From Nitrosopumilaceae archaeon (GTDB taxonomy: Archaea; Thermoproteota; Nitrososphaeria; Nitrososphaerales; Nitrosopumilaceae), in contig JAGWAW010000101.1 of NCBI GenBank assembly GCA_021296165.1, positions 1-5,937 of the forward strand: a stretch of DNA of 5,937 nucleotides, in the 5' to 3' direction. Of this stretch, positions 1 through 5,658 are shown in pieces. The notes below the pieces were generated by a model. It was not told the origin of the DNA and ran no database searches. It saw only the letters and a program-made list of their open reading frames with translations. The position numbers were made by a program, and so were the translations under genes. Position 1 is the first letter of the stretch; each line of letters starts with the position of its first letter.

Positions 1-129
1 CCCGGGACGTCATGGGCAGGGCCGTATGGTGAGGCGGGGGCCGCGACGCGCGCGCCGCCGGGGCGGACGGGATGCCGCCCCGCGCGGTCCGGGTTCCGCA
101 TGGCGGCCGGGCTGTTCAGGTCGCGTTAG
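1..129. other. Possible edge of an unidentified neighbouring gene
   Basis: This stretch is very GC-rich and the composition changes abruptly to AT-rich after about position 130, as at a gene boundary. On the plus strand, frame 1 is open from the window edge to a TAG at 127-129 with nearly all third codon positions G or C, so it could be the C-terminal 42 codons of a gene entering from the left. On the minus strand an ATG at 101-99 also opens a frame to the edge with high GC3, so it could instead be the N-terminus of a leftward gene; a weak AT-rich box at 134-141 lies upstream of it. Neither peptide is recognisable. A perfect 8-bp GC hairpin (59-66 with 75-82) lies inside. I cannot decide the strand. 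Confidence 0.2.
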
Positions 130-273
130 GCCGCGAATTATGAAACGCTGTCGTACTAAGAGTCATACTCAGGTCCACCCCTCAGACAGGCACGAATCAT
201 TCCACCATGGCCGTATCCTGAGCGTAAAAACCAAGCGGACACGAGAATGTACAAAAAGAGAAGAAAAAGACGC
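130..273. other. Non-coding gap downstream of the ferredoxin gene
   Basis: This 144-bp AT-richer gap lies between the GC-rich left edge and the ferredoxin stop codon. The reading frame that crosses it on the plus strand (from 26) is arginine-rich, lacks any family resemblance and runs into the ferredoxin stop region, so I regard it as non-coding. I see A-tracts on the plus strand, which are T-tracts for leftward transcription, and no tRNA-like cloverleaf. Confidence 0.5.
226..268 (-). terminator. T-rich terminator region for the ferredoxin gene
   Basis: Reading leftward from the ferredoxin stop, a 16-nt pyrimidine tract made of two T5 runs and interspersed T and C (268-253) begins 5 nt after the stop codon, and a further T5 run follows at 230-226. 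Archaeal RNA polymerase commonly terminates at such T-rich tracts without a hairpin. The position directly behind the gene supports this role; no experiment backs it. Confidence 0.6.
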
Positions 274-813
274 CTAGTCGTGTGCGTGGGGGTTTGCACC
301 CGCGGTCAGCTTCACGTACGTGCCTGCCGCCTTGTCGTGTGCTTCCATGTTGGACTGGTCCACCTTTATGGCCTCGGGCGGGCAGACTGATACGCACGCC
401 ATGCAGTAGATGCAGTCGTGTTCCCGTATCGGGTCGGCCTTGTCTGTGTAGTCGGTGCGTTCCTCCTTTACGGCCTCACCTGAACCGTCAAAGGTCTGGC
501 CCACCACGTCGGCGGCCGGAATGTCCTTCTCGGTGCGGTACCACTGGAAGACCTGAACTGGGCAGGCCTCTATGCAGGCTCCGTCGGCCACGCACGAGTC
601 CCAGTCCACGGCCACCATGGTGCCGCTGACTCCCAGCGGGACATACTCTTCACCGCGGCTCTTGTAAGCCTCCTGTACCTCCTCGTTGGTGGCGCTTTCA
701 GCATCAGCCCGGCCAGGCCCCCACATGAAGTGGAAGTTACCGTCCGAGTTCAGTATCTTGCCCGTGGGCTCCAAACCCTCGGGGAAGTTCTCCGGTATTG
801 GCATGTGTTCCAT
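274..813 (-). CDS. Dicluster [3Fe-4S][4Fe-4S] ferredoxin, Sulfolobus zinc-ferredoxin type
   Basis: This is a soluble cytoplasmic one-electron carrier, likely reduced by 2-oxoacid:ferredoxin oxidoreductases; the partner is inferred. The 179-residue protein has a long N-terminal extension (1-65) before the first cluster motif CVADGACIEACP (74-85), followed by VFQWY, and a second motif CIYCMACVSVCPP (134-146). By analogy with Sulfolobus ferredoxin, C74, C80 and C144 would hold a [3Fe-4S] cluster, with D77 in the usual fourth-cysteine position, and C84, C134, C137 and C140 a [4Fe-4S] cluster. The segment between motifs is about 22 residues longer than in Sulfolobus. The zinc site of that family looks mostly lost: serine S63 replaces one histidine, while the aspartate (D127) remains. 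Two starts are possible, 813 and an in-frame ATG at 804 (MPIPENFPEG). The upstream TATA box centre is about 26 bp from 804, so the second start on a leaderless mRNA is favoured. The gene has its own promoter and a T-rich terminator. Confidence 0.93.
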   Translation of the reverse strand: MEHMPIPENFPEGLEPTGKILNSDGNFHFMWGPGRADAESATNEEVQEAYKSRGEEYVPLGVSGTMVAVDWDSCVADGACIEACPVQVFQWYRTEKDIPAADVVGQTFDGSGEAVKEERTDYTDKADPIREHDCIYCMACVSVCPPEAIKVDQSNMEAHDKAAGTYVKLTAGANPHAHD

Positions 814-826
814 AATCAGATATTAG

Positions 827-834
827 TATTTAAA
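827..834 (-). promoter_or_regulatory. TATA box of the ferredoxin gene
   Basis: The minus strand reads TTTAAATA here. Its centre lies about 26 bp before the ATG at 804 and only about 17 bp before the ATG at 813. Archaeal TATA boxes are typically centred 26-27 bp before the transcription start, so transcription should begin at or near 804, favouring that start codon and a leaderless message. Confidence 0.65.
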
Positions 835-845
835 GCTAGGCAAAA

Positions 846-859
846 TTAGTCGAGACTAA
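846..859. promoter_or_regulatory. Palindromic operator candidate upstream of the ferredoxin promoter
   Basis: TTAGTC-GA-GACTAA is a perfect dyad with 6-bp arms and a 2-bp centre. It sits 11 bp upstream of the ferredoxin TATA box, the usual place for an archaeal activator site just beyond the BRE. Binding by any regulator is inference. Confidence 0.35.
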
Positions 860-866
860 ACCCCTC

Positions 867-889
867 AGACACCCATCCGCCGAGTGTCT
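867..889 (-). terminator. Possible terminator hairpin of the binding-protein gene
   Basis: AGACAC (867-872) pairs with GTGTCT (884-889) across an 11-nt loop, 11 bp beyond the stop codon at 901. Leftward from it come G-rich and short T-containing stretches (TTT at 860-858, TTTT at 845-842). The stem is short and the T-tract modest, so this is a weak candidate. Confidence 0.3.
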
Positions 890-900
890 CCACATGCCGG

Positions 901-2217
901 TCAGCGGACCGCCGGCGTCCCGCATGTCTTCGGATCCGGTGGGTCCGCCTGCCCGAAGAGGTGCTGCAGGTATTCTAGGGTAATGTGCGGCCTGCCGTTG
1001 ACTGTGTCGAGGCAGTGCAGCTGGCCGTGGGCGCTGTCCACTATGCCCTCCAAGGCCCACGCGCCGTCGCGTATGTGCCATATGCCGTACGCGGCCGAGT
1101 CCCTGTCCCCGTACCCGTCGAAGGTAATGGCCTCGCCCACCCCCGTGTGCGTGCGGCCGTCCAAGTATGCCTTTAGCGTATAGGCGTCGGTTCGGCCGCT
1201 CTCCAAGACGGCCATTCCCAGAAGCCACACCGCGTCGTACTGCTGGTACGCGTACACGCTGGGGGGCCTCCCCAGATCCCAGGCCAGGCGCTCGCCCAAG
1301 GCCGCGCTTCGCTGGCCGCCGAGCGACACCGGCTGCGCGACGGTAAAGTCCGTGGCGGCGGCCGCGTCCAGCGGATGATCGTGCAGTAGGGTGTTGGCGT
1401 CGGCGCCGAACCACTGCACGGCGGCCAGGCCCCCATACCCGGCGGCGTCCCGTATCAGCTCGAAGGTCTCCTCGAACCCCACGTACAGCACCGCCACCCG
1501 GTCATATCCCAGCGCGTCCCCGGCCTCGGTGACCATACCATTCATGCGGGCCAGCCCCTCGTCGAACTCCCCGTACGTGTCATATACCACCACATCCGTG
1601 GCCTCGCCGCCCCGCGCTGCAAACCGCTCCACGGCAGATTCCAGAAGGTCGGTGACCCACGCGGAGTTGCGGCCCACCGGCACAACCAGTGTCTTGCCGC
1701 CCTCATACATGACATCTGCCAGTATGATACCGTGGTTTGTCTGGTTGGGGGTCATCCTGTACAGGTTGTCGCCGGGTATGGCGCTCTCCAGCGTGACCGA
1801 ACAGCAGCTGAGCAGGAGCATGCCGCGGTCCGAGGAGAACTCGGAGACCTCGGCGCCGAACAGGTCTATTGAGGGGCCGGCCACCACCCTCACCCCCAGC
1901 GCGTCGAGATACTCTAGGGCAGGCATGACGGCCCCCGGATCCGTAAGGCTGTCCACATATACGGGCACCAGCCGCCACGCAGCTCCCCTCTCGGCCAGAT
2001 GCTCGTTAAAGTCTGCCACGGCCAGCCTGGATGCTGCCATTATGTCCATGCCGTACCCGGACGCCCCGCCGCTTGTCGGCGCCACCACGCCGATGCGCAC
2101 GTCCCCGTGCTCTGGAGTGCCGGCCGCGCGCGCGTCATCCCCGGCCGTCTCCAGCCCCCACGCGGATCCCGCAGAGACGGCGAGCAGCGCCGCTACCAGC
2201 AGCGGGACAACGTGCAT
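901..2217 (-). CDS. Secreted type 1 periplasmic-binding-fold protein (LivK-like ABC substrate-binding protein)
   Basis: This is an extracellular ligand-binding protein of the branched-chain amino acid/amide (Peripla_BP_6, LivK-like) class; the ligand cannot be told from sequence. From the ATG at 2217 it has 438 residues. Residues 3-16 form a hydrophobic signal core (VVPLLVAALLAVSA), with cleavage plausible after AWG (19-21). The mature domain opens with a beta strand and loop, DVRIGVVAPTSG (39-50), and the helix MAASRLAVADFNE (60-72), typical of the fold. GVRVVAGP (108-115), NLYRMTPNQTNHG (151-163) and YAYQQYDAVWLLGMAV (322-337) match the hinge and second-lobe patterns. There is no lipobox cysteine and no C-terminal membrane anchor. 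The frame is open upstream to an ATG at 2310, but those 31 residues would bury the signal peptide, and the TATA-like box fits 2217. No permease or ATPase lies nearby, so it is an orphan binding protein or a receptor subunit. Cysteines 138, 139, 402 and 432 could form disulfides. Confidence 0.85.
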   Translation of the reverse strand: MHVVPLLVAALLAVSAGSAWGLETAGDDARAAGTPEHGDVRIGVVAPTSGGASGYGMDIMAASRLAVADFNEHLAERGAAWRLVPVYVDSLTDPGAVMPALEYLDALGVRVVAGPSIDLFGAEVSEFSSDRGMLLLSCCSVTLESAIPGDNLYRMTPNQTNHGIILADVMYEGGKTLVVPVGRNSAWVTDLLESAVERFAARGGEATDVVVYDTYGEFDEGLARMNGMVTEAGDALGYDRVAVLYVGFEETFELIRDAAGYGGLAAVQWFGADANTLLHDHPLDAAAATDFTVAQPVSLGGQRSAALGERLAWDLGRPPSVYAYQQYDAVWLLGMAVLESGRTDAYTLKAYLDGRTHTGVGEAITFDGYGDRDSAAYGIWHIRDGAWALEGIVDSAHGQLHCLDTVNGRPHITLEYLQHLFGQADPPDPKTCGTPAVR

Positions 2218-2238
2218 GGCGTGGCAGTCGCGCGCGTT

Positions 2239-2247
2239 CTTAAAGTA
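2239..2247 (-). promoter_or_regulatory. TATA-like box of the binding-protein gene
   Basis: The minus strand reads TACTTTAAG, centred about 25 bp before the ATG at 2217. The spacing predicts a transcription start at or near that ATG and excludes the longer frame starting at 2310, which would begin upstream of the promoter. Confidence 0.5.
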
Positions 2248-2309
2248 TGTTACAGAGGCAGAAGGTGTCAAAAACCGATGACCTAGAACGGCTGTCAAAA
2301 AAAGTGACA

Positions 2310-2326
2310 CGGAGTGGAAACGCAGG
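2310..2326 (+). repeat. Direct repeat copy 1, CGGAGTGGAAAYGCAGG
   Basis: This 17-bp unit is repeated at 2356-2372 with one difference (C versus T at the Y). The start-to-start distance is 46 bp. It begins 2 bp inside the left arm of the inverted repeat. Confidence 0.75.
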
Positions 2327-2355
2327 TCTGGAGCAATCCGTACGATTCCTGCGTG

Positions 2356-2372
2356 CGGAGTGGAAATGCAGG
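2356..2372 (+). repeat. Direct repeat copy 2, CGGAGTGGAAAYGCAGG
   Basis: This is the second copy, 16 of 17 bases identical to that at 2310-2326, and both copies are followed within a few bases by GGA. It ends 11 bp before the right arm of the inverted repeat. CCTGCGT (2348-2354) just before it is the reverse complement of ACGCAGG inside copy 1, giving a nested 7-bp hairpin. Confidence 0.75.
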
Positions 2373-2454
2373 CCGGACGTCAGGCCACTCTTTTGGCAGT
2401 CCGTTTCAGGTCATCGGTGCTTTACACCCACAGGGTGGTGGTGCCCCGCAACAC

Positions 2455-2461
2455 AATTAAT
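2455..2461 (+). promoter_or_regulatory. TATA-like box of the aIF6 gene
   Basis: AATTAAT is centred 27 bp before the GTG at 2485, predicting a leaderless transcript starting on or next to that GTG. No ribosome-binding site precedes the GTG, which agrees with this. Confidence 0.55.
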
Positions 2462-2484
2462 GACAGGCGCACGGACTCGTCCCC

Positions 2485-3144
2485 GTGGACATAACCACCT
2501 GTGAGGCGTACGGTGGATCCAACATAGGATTGTACGCGGCAGCAGGCAACGACTACCTGCTGGTCCCCAGCGGCTTTACCCCCGAGAAGGCCGGGCGCCT
2601 GGCCGGCCTGCTGGGGGTGGAGTGGCATGCCGTGTCCATGTGCGGGACCCGGCTGCTGGGCGCCATGTCTGTACATACCGACTCGGGCATGCTTCTCCCC
2701 AAGACCCTGATGGAATCCGAGTACGACATCCTGAAGCGCATCGGCGAGGTGCACATCATAGAGGCGCGGTACACGGCCCTGGGCAACCTGATATGCGCCA
2801 ACGGCCACGGCGCCGTAGTGTCCCCCCTATTCAGCGAGGCCGAGAGGCGCACCATACAGGACGCCCTGGGGGTGGAGGCGGTGCGTCTGGGCATAGCCGG
2901 CCTGGGGCAGAGCGGGGCGCTGGCGGCCACCAACGGTACCGGCACCATAGTCCACCCGCTGGCCGACGAGAACGACATACGTGACATATCCGAGGTGCTG
3001 GGGACGCGGGTGGAGCCGTCCACCATAAACAACGGGGTGCCCTTTGTCACGTCGGGGGTGCTGGCCAACGACCAGGCTGTATTGGCCGGCAGCCTGACCA
3101 CCGGCCCGGAGATCATGATGCTGACCCGCGCCTTTATGGGATGA
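2485..3144 (+). CDS. eif6: Translation initiation factor 6 (aIF6)
   Basis: aIF6 binds the large ribosomal subunit, blocks its premature joining to the small subunit and takes part in its maturation; it is shared by archaea and eukaryotes. The 219 residues match the usual archaeal length and the five-fold repeated pentein fold. Visible repeat signatures are GGSNIGLYAAAGNDYLLVP (10-28), CGTRLLGAMSVHTDSGMLLP (53-72), ALGNLICANGHGAVVSPLFS (97-116), GLGQSGALAATNGTGTIVHP (139-158) and the C-terminal NNGVPFVTSGVLANDQAVL (182-200) followed by TTGPE, the family's closing motif. Translation starts at GTG: no in-frame ATG occurs before residue 52, and the TATA-like box sits 27 bp upstream. It diverges from the binding-protein gene across the inverted repeat and converges with hisS, whose stop is only 8 bp away. 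Identification is secure. Confidence 0.95.
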   Translation: MDITTCEAYGGSNIGLYAAAGNDYLLVPSGFTPEKAGRLAGLLGVEWHAVSMCGTRLLGAMSVHTDSGMLLPKTLMESEYDILKRIGEVHIIEARYTALGNLICANGHGAVVSPLFSEAERRTIQDALGVEAVRLGIAGLGQSGALAATNGTGTIVHPLADENDIRDISEVLGTRVEPSTINNGVPFVTSGVLANDQAVLAGSLTTGPEIMMLTRAFMG

Positions 3145-3152
3145 TCGGCGCC

Positions 3153-4412
3153 CTACGGGACTAGCCGCCCCAGCACGCGGGGGTCGTCGGCCACATCCCG
3201 GTATCTGGCAGTCTGTTCGGTCCCGCTCTTCATGTCCCGCACTATCACCTCGCCCCGCTGCATCTCCCGGGGGGCCACTATGACGGCGACGTCGCAGTCA
3301 CTGGCCGTCCCCATCTGCTTCTTGAGGGGGCGGCCCGCTATGTCCAGGCGCACCCTGGTGCCGGAGCGGCGGAGGGACGCGGCCAGCCGGGCGGCATCCC
3401 CAAAGACTTTGTCGTTGGCATACAGTACTGCTACCCGCGCCCCACCGGTTTTTGGGCGGGCCAGCGCCGTTACTATGCGCTCGACTCCCCCCGCCACGCC
3501 CGCGGCGCCCATCTGGCGGCCGAAGGCCCCCGGCAGCATGTCGTACCGGCCCCCGCCGGCCAGGGCCGAGGAGTCGTCGTTATGGCCGAACACCTCAAAG
3601 ACCATCCCGGTGTAGTAGTCGAGGCCCCGGACCACGCCCAAGTCCACCTGGACGTTGCGTATGCCGGCGCCTCGCAGCGAGTCCACGATTTGTGTGATGT
3701 CATGCCAGGCGGGGCTGTCCCGCATGCGGGGATCCAGGTGTGGCTCCGCCTCGGAGGGAGATCCCCGCGTGCGGGCCGCCTCCAGTATATGACGCACCTT
3801 CCCGGGGTCATACCCGGAGAACTCCGATACGATGTCGTCGGGGTGCCGCTTCTGCAGCTTGTCGACGGCCCGCAGCATGTCGGGGACAGCCGAGGCATCA
3901 TCCCCGAACGTCTCCCGAATGTGCGACTCCATCAGGGACCGGTGGCTGAGGCGTATGGTGACCGGCAGGGGCAGCGACTCGAAGAACCTGGCCGTAAACT
4001 CCACCAGTTCTGCATCCTGAGCGGGGTGGGGCCTGCCGTATATCTCGACGTCCCACTGGTGAAAGTATCTGTAGCGGTTCTTCTGCGGCTCATCATACCT
4101 GAATACGCCGCCAAAGCTGGACATCTTGGCCGGGAGGGGAGCCGATAGGTCGGCGGCCGCCAGCCGCGTGAGTCCCATGGTAAAGTCAAACCGCAGGCCC
4201 ACCTCCCGGCCGCCCTTGTCCTTGAACTCGTATATCTCGTCGCGGATTGCCGGCCCCGACTTTGTCTCCAGGGTGCGGAGCAGCTCCAGGGGCGAGGGCC
4301 AGACCGGCTCGTAGTCGTATATGGCCGCCAGCCGCTCGAACCGCTCCCGGACATATGCGATTCCGTCCAGCTCGGCGCCGCGCACATCCTTCATGCCCCG
4401 GGGAAGTGTCAT
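3153..4412 (-). CDS. hisS: Histidyl-tRNA synthetase
   Basis: This cytoplasmic class II synthetase attaches histidine to tRNA-His using ATP. From the ATG at 4412 it has 419 residues and begins TLPRGMKDVRG, the usual HisRS N-terminus. Ordered signatures are an RFDFT segment (74-78), motif 2 with FRYDEPQKNRYRYFHQWDVE (104-123), the histidine-specific LDYYTGMVFE (264-273), GGGRYD (286-291) and motif 3 GVAGGVERI (305-313) with its arginine at 312. The C-terminal domain (about 325-419) is the anticodon-binding fold, with VAVLYAND and a CDVAVIVAP strand. The frame stays open upstream to an ATG at 4562, but those 50 residues are proline- and arginine-rich with no HisRS character, and the TATA-like box at 4436-4441 fits 4412. 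The gene lies downstream of the alpha/beta hydrolase on the same strand but across a 308-bp gap, so it is probably transcribed on its own. Confidence 0.95.
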   Translation of the reverse strand: MTLPRGMKDVRGAELDGIAYVRERFERLAAIYDYEPVWPSPLELLRTLETKSGPAIRDEIYEFKDKGGREVGLRFDFTMGLTRLAAADLSAPLPAKMSSFGGVFRYDEPQKNRYRYFHQWDVEIYGRPHPAQDAELVEFTARFFESLPLPVTIRLSHRSLMESHIRETFGDDASAVPDMLRAVDKLQKRHPDDIVSEFSGYDPGKVRHILEAARTRGSPSEAEPHLDPRMRDSPAWHDITQIVDSLRGAGIRNVQVDLGVVRGLDYYTGMVFEVFGHNDDSSALAGGGRYDMLPGAFGRQMGAAGVAGGVERIVTALARPKTGGARVAVLYANDKVFGDAARLAASLRRSGTRVRLDIAGRPLKKQMGTASDCDVAVIVAPREMQRGEVIVRDMKSGTEQTARYRDVADDPRVLGRLVP

Positions 4413-4720
4413 GTGGGCACGGCCGTCAATGGGGGATTTAGCGTTTTGTGGATGAGTAGACCTTGTCCAGAAATTTGAGAGAACCGCCCCACACTCAGGG
4501 CGTGGCCGACCGGGCCGACCTGAACCGGGAAGAGGTGTAGCACATTGCCACAGCCCGATCATGATATTTGATCATCGCCTAGAATGCTCCACGGGCGCTG
4601 TAACGATACAATCCAAGATCGGTGGGACCCATCCCGGCCCGACTTTGGCGGTAGATTGCCGTCAACGACGCGCTTGGCGCCTGCCGCAACGGCCCTACGC
4701 CATGATGCCCCGCCGCGTCC
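4413..4720. other. 308-bp gap between hisS and the hydrolase
   Basis: I see no gene here that I can support. Besides the hisS promoter it holds a 9-bp tandem duplication (GGCCGACCG then GGCCGACCT, 4504-4520), an inverted repeat ATGAT-atttg-ATCAT (4561-4575) in an AT-rich patch, and a 7-bp hairpin with one mismatch (TTGGCGG 4645-4651 with CCGTCAA 4659-4665). I looked for a tRNA on both strands and did not find a T-arm. The plus-strand frames crossing it have no family resemblance. Confidence 0.5.
4436..4441 (-). promoter_or_regulatory. Weak TATA-like box of hisS
   Basis: The minus strand reads CTAAAT, centred about 26 bp before the ATG at 4412. The match is weak, but the spacing is the same as for the other genes here and supports starting HisRS at 4412. 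Confidence 0.4.
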
Positions 4721-5515
4721 TCATATATCCTCCCCGGACAGAAAACCCCCCACCAGACCGGCAAACCTCTCCGGGTCCTGCACGTACGGGGTGTGGCCGC
4801 AGTCCTCCAGCCCCACGAACCGGCAGTCGGGGATGGCGGCTGCAAACTGGGCCGCGTACGATATCGGGATAATGGGATCGTCGTACCCCCACAGCAGCAT
4901 GGTCGGGGCCTTTATGCTCTTGAGGTAAGGGGTCAGATCCCCCGCGTTCTTGAAGCAGAGCAGCGAGGACATGAACGCCATCTTTGCGTTGGGCCTCCTC
5001 ATGTTTTCCATGAACGAGGAGACCAGCCTCAGGCTGGGATCCCTGCCGGACCCCTCCATCAGCCTGAGGGCATGGCCCACGCTGCCGGGCCGCGGGTACA
5101 GGGCCGCCATGATGTACGCGTCCAAGGCCGGGGTGGAGACCTTCAGAACACCCGCCGGCGACACCAGCACCAGCCTGGAAAGGCACTCTTGGTGTGTGGC
5201 GGCGAACATGGCGGCGACCTGGCCCCCCAGCGAGGCCCCCACTATGTGGGGCCGCTCTAGGCCCGTGGCCTCGATGAACCGCTTCAAAAAATCCACGAAG
5301 AGGCTTGGGGTGTAGTTGGCCACCGGCTTGTCGCTGAGGCCAGACCCTATCATGTCGGGCGCTATGACACGGTACGAGTCAGAGAGCATGCCGATTACCC
5401 CTCGCCATTTGTCGGCGTAGCCCCCCAGTCCGTGCAGCAGCAGCACGGCGCTGCCGGACCCCGCGTCCAGATACCTGATGCTGTTGCCGCCCACACTGAC
5501 GCGCCTGTCCTGCAT
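4721..5515 (-). CDS. Alpha/beta-fold hydrolase
   Basis: This is a 264-residue soluble alpha/beta hydrolase of the MhpC/BphD-like class, close to the standard length. The oxyanion-hole motif HGLGG is at 28-32, the DMIGSGLSDKP segment that typically follows strand 4 is at 54-64, and the nucleophile elbow GASLGG is at 93-98 with S95 as nucleophile. WGYDDPIIP (209-217) supplies the acid, most likely D213, and GHTPYVQDPERF (240-251) the histidine H241, so the catalytic triad is complete. A variable helical cap lies around 120-200. There is no signal peptide or membrane segment. The substrate cannot be inferred: this class includes esterases, C-C bond hydrolases and epoxide hydrolases. The ATG at 5515 fits the family N-terminus, and an AT-rich box lies about 30 bp upstream. 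No metabolic neighbour hints at a pathway. Confidence 0.9.
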   Translation of the reverse strand: MQDRRVSVGGNSIRYLDAGSGSAVLLLHGLGGYADKWRGVIGMLSDSYRVIAPDMIGSGLSDKPVANYTPSLFVDFLKRFIEATGLERPHIVGASLGGQVAAMFAATHQECLSRLVLVSPAGVLKVSTPALDAYIMAALYPRPGSVGHALRLMEGSGRDPSLRLVSSFMENMRRPNAKMAFMSSLLCFKNAGDLTPYLKSIKAPTMLLWGYDDPIIPISYAAQFAAAIPDCRFVGLEDCGHTPYVQDPERFAGLVGGFLSGEDI

Positions 5516-5541
5516 GTGTGGTGGTATCTGGGGCGGACAGG

Positions 5542-5552
5542 TTTAAAATTTA
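5542..5552 (-). promoter_or_regulatory. TATA-like box of the hydrolase gene
   Basis: The minus strand reads TAAATTTTAAA. The TTTTAAA part is centred about 30 bp before the ATG at 5515, which predicts a transcription start within a few bases of that ATG, so the message would be leaderless or nearly so. Confidence 0.5.
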
Positions 5553-5610
5553 GCCCTACTCCCACATCCAATCGTATGCGATGCATCCACACTTGGGAGT
5601 TGGCTCACCA

Positions 5611-5620
5611 TTTTATATAT
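5611..5620 (+). promoter_or_regulatory. Strong TATA-like box in the AT-rich gap
   Basis: TTTTATATAT is the best TATA match in the window. Reading rightward it predicts a start near 5642, 17 bp before an ATG at 5659. A second AT-rich box (TTTAATATA, 5649-5657) follows. The sequence also reads as a TATA box leftward, but the hydrolase has a closer box of its own, so the rightward reading is preferred. Confidence 0.4.
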
Positions 5621-5658
5621 CTCATAGGCTGTTATTCATATTGGACCATTTAATATAC

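Larger units (their letters stand above)
2264..2428. repeat. Long imperfect inverted repeat in the divergent promoter region
   Basis: The left arm (2264-2308) and right arm (2384-2428) are reverse complements over about 46 aligned columns, of which I count 36 identical, with 8 mismatches and 2 single-base gaps. A core of 10 (CCGATGACCT, 2275-2284 and 2408-2417 reversed) is perfect, as are GGTGT at the outer ends and AACGG further in. The arms enclose 75 bp that carry a direct repeat. The element's midpoint (2346) nearly coincides with the midpoint between the two flanking TATA boxes (2350), so both divergent genes see the same sequence in the same orientation upstream of their promoters. I found no target-site duplication and no transposase. 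It may be a shared regulatory region, a MITE-like remnant, or a hairpin-forming element. Confidence 0.75.

Noticed and set aside
26..277. Plus-strand 83-codon frame
   Set aside because: It is arginine-rich, crosses an abrupt composition change, and ends in the T-tract region behind the ferredoxin gene; no family resemblance.
1391..2281. Plus-strand 296-codon frame
   Set aside because: It is antisense to the binding-protein gene, rich in Ser, Pro and Ala, and is explained by the high GC3 of the real gene on the other strand.
3582..4148. Plus-strand 188-codon frame
   Set aside because: It is antisense to hisS, whose motifs are unmistakable; no recognisable domain.
4413..4562. 50-residue N-terminal extension of HisRS
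   Set aside because: The extension is Pro/Arg-rich without HisRS features, and would begin upstream of the TATA-like box that fits the start at 4412.
4440..4620. Possible tRNA, suggested by a GGTTCAGGTC segment on the minus strand
   Set aside because: The T-loop lacks the conserved bases and a 5-bp T-stem, and no acceptor or anticodon arm can be formed.
4793..5260. Plus-strand 155-codon frame
   Set aside because: It is antisense to the alpha/beta hydrolase, which has a complete catalytic triad.
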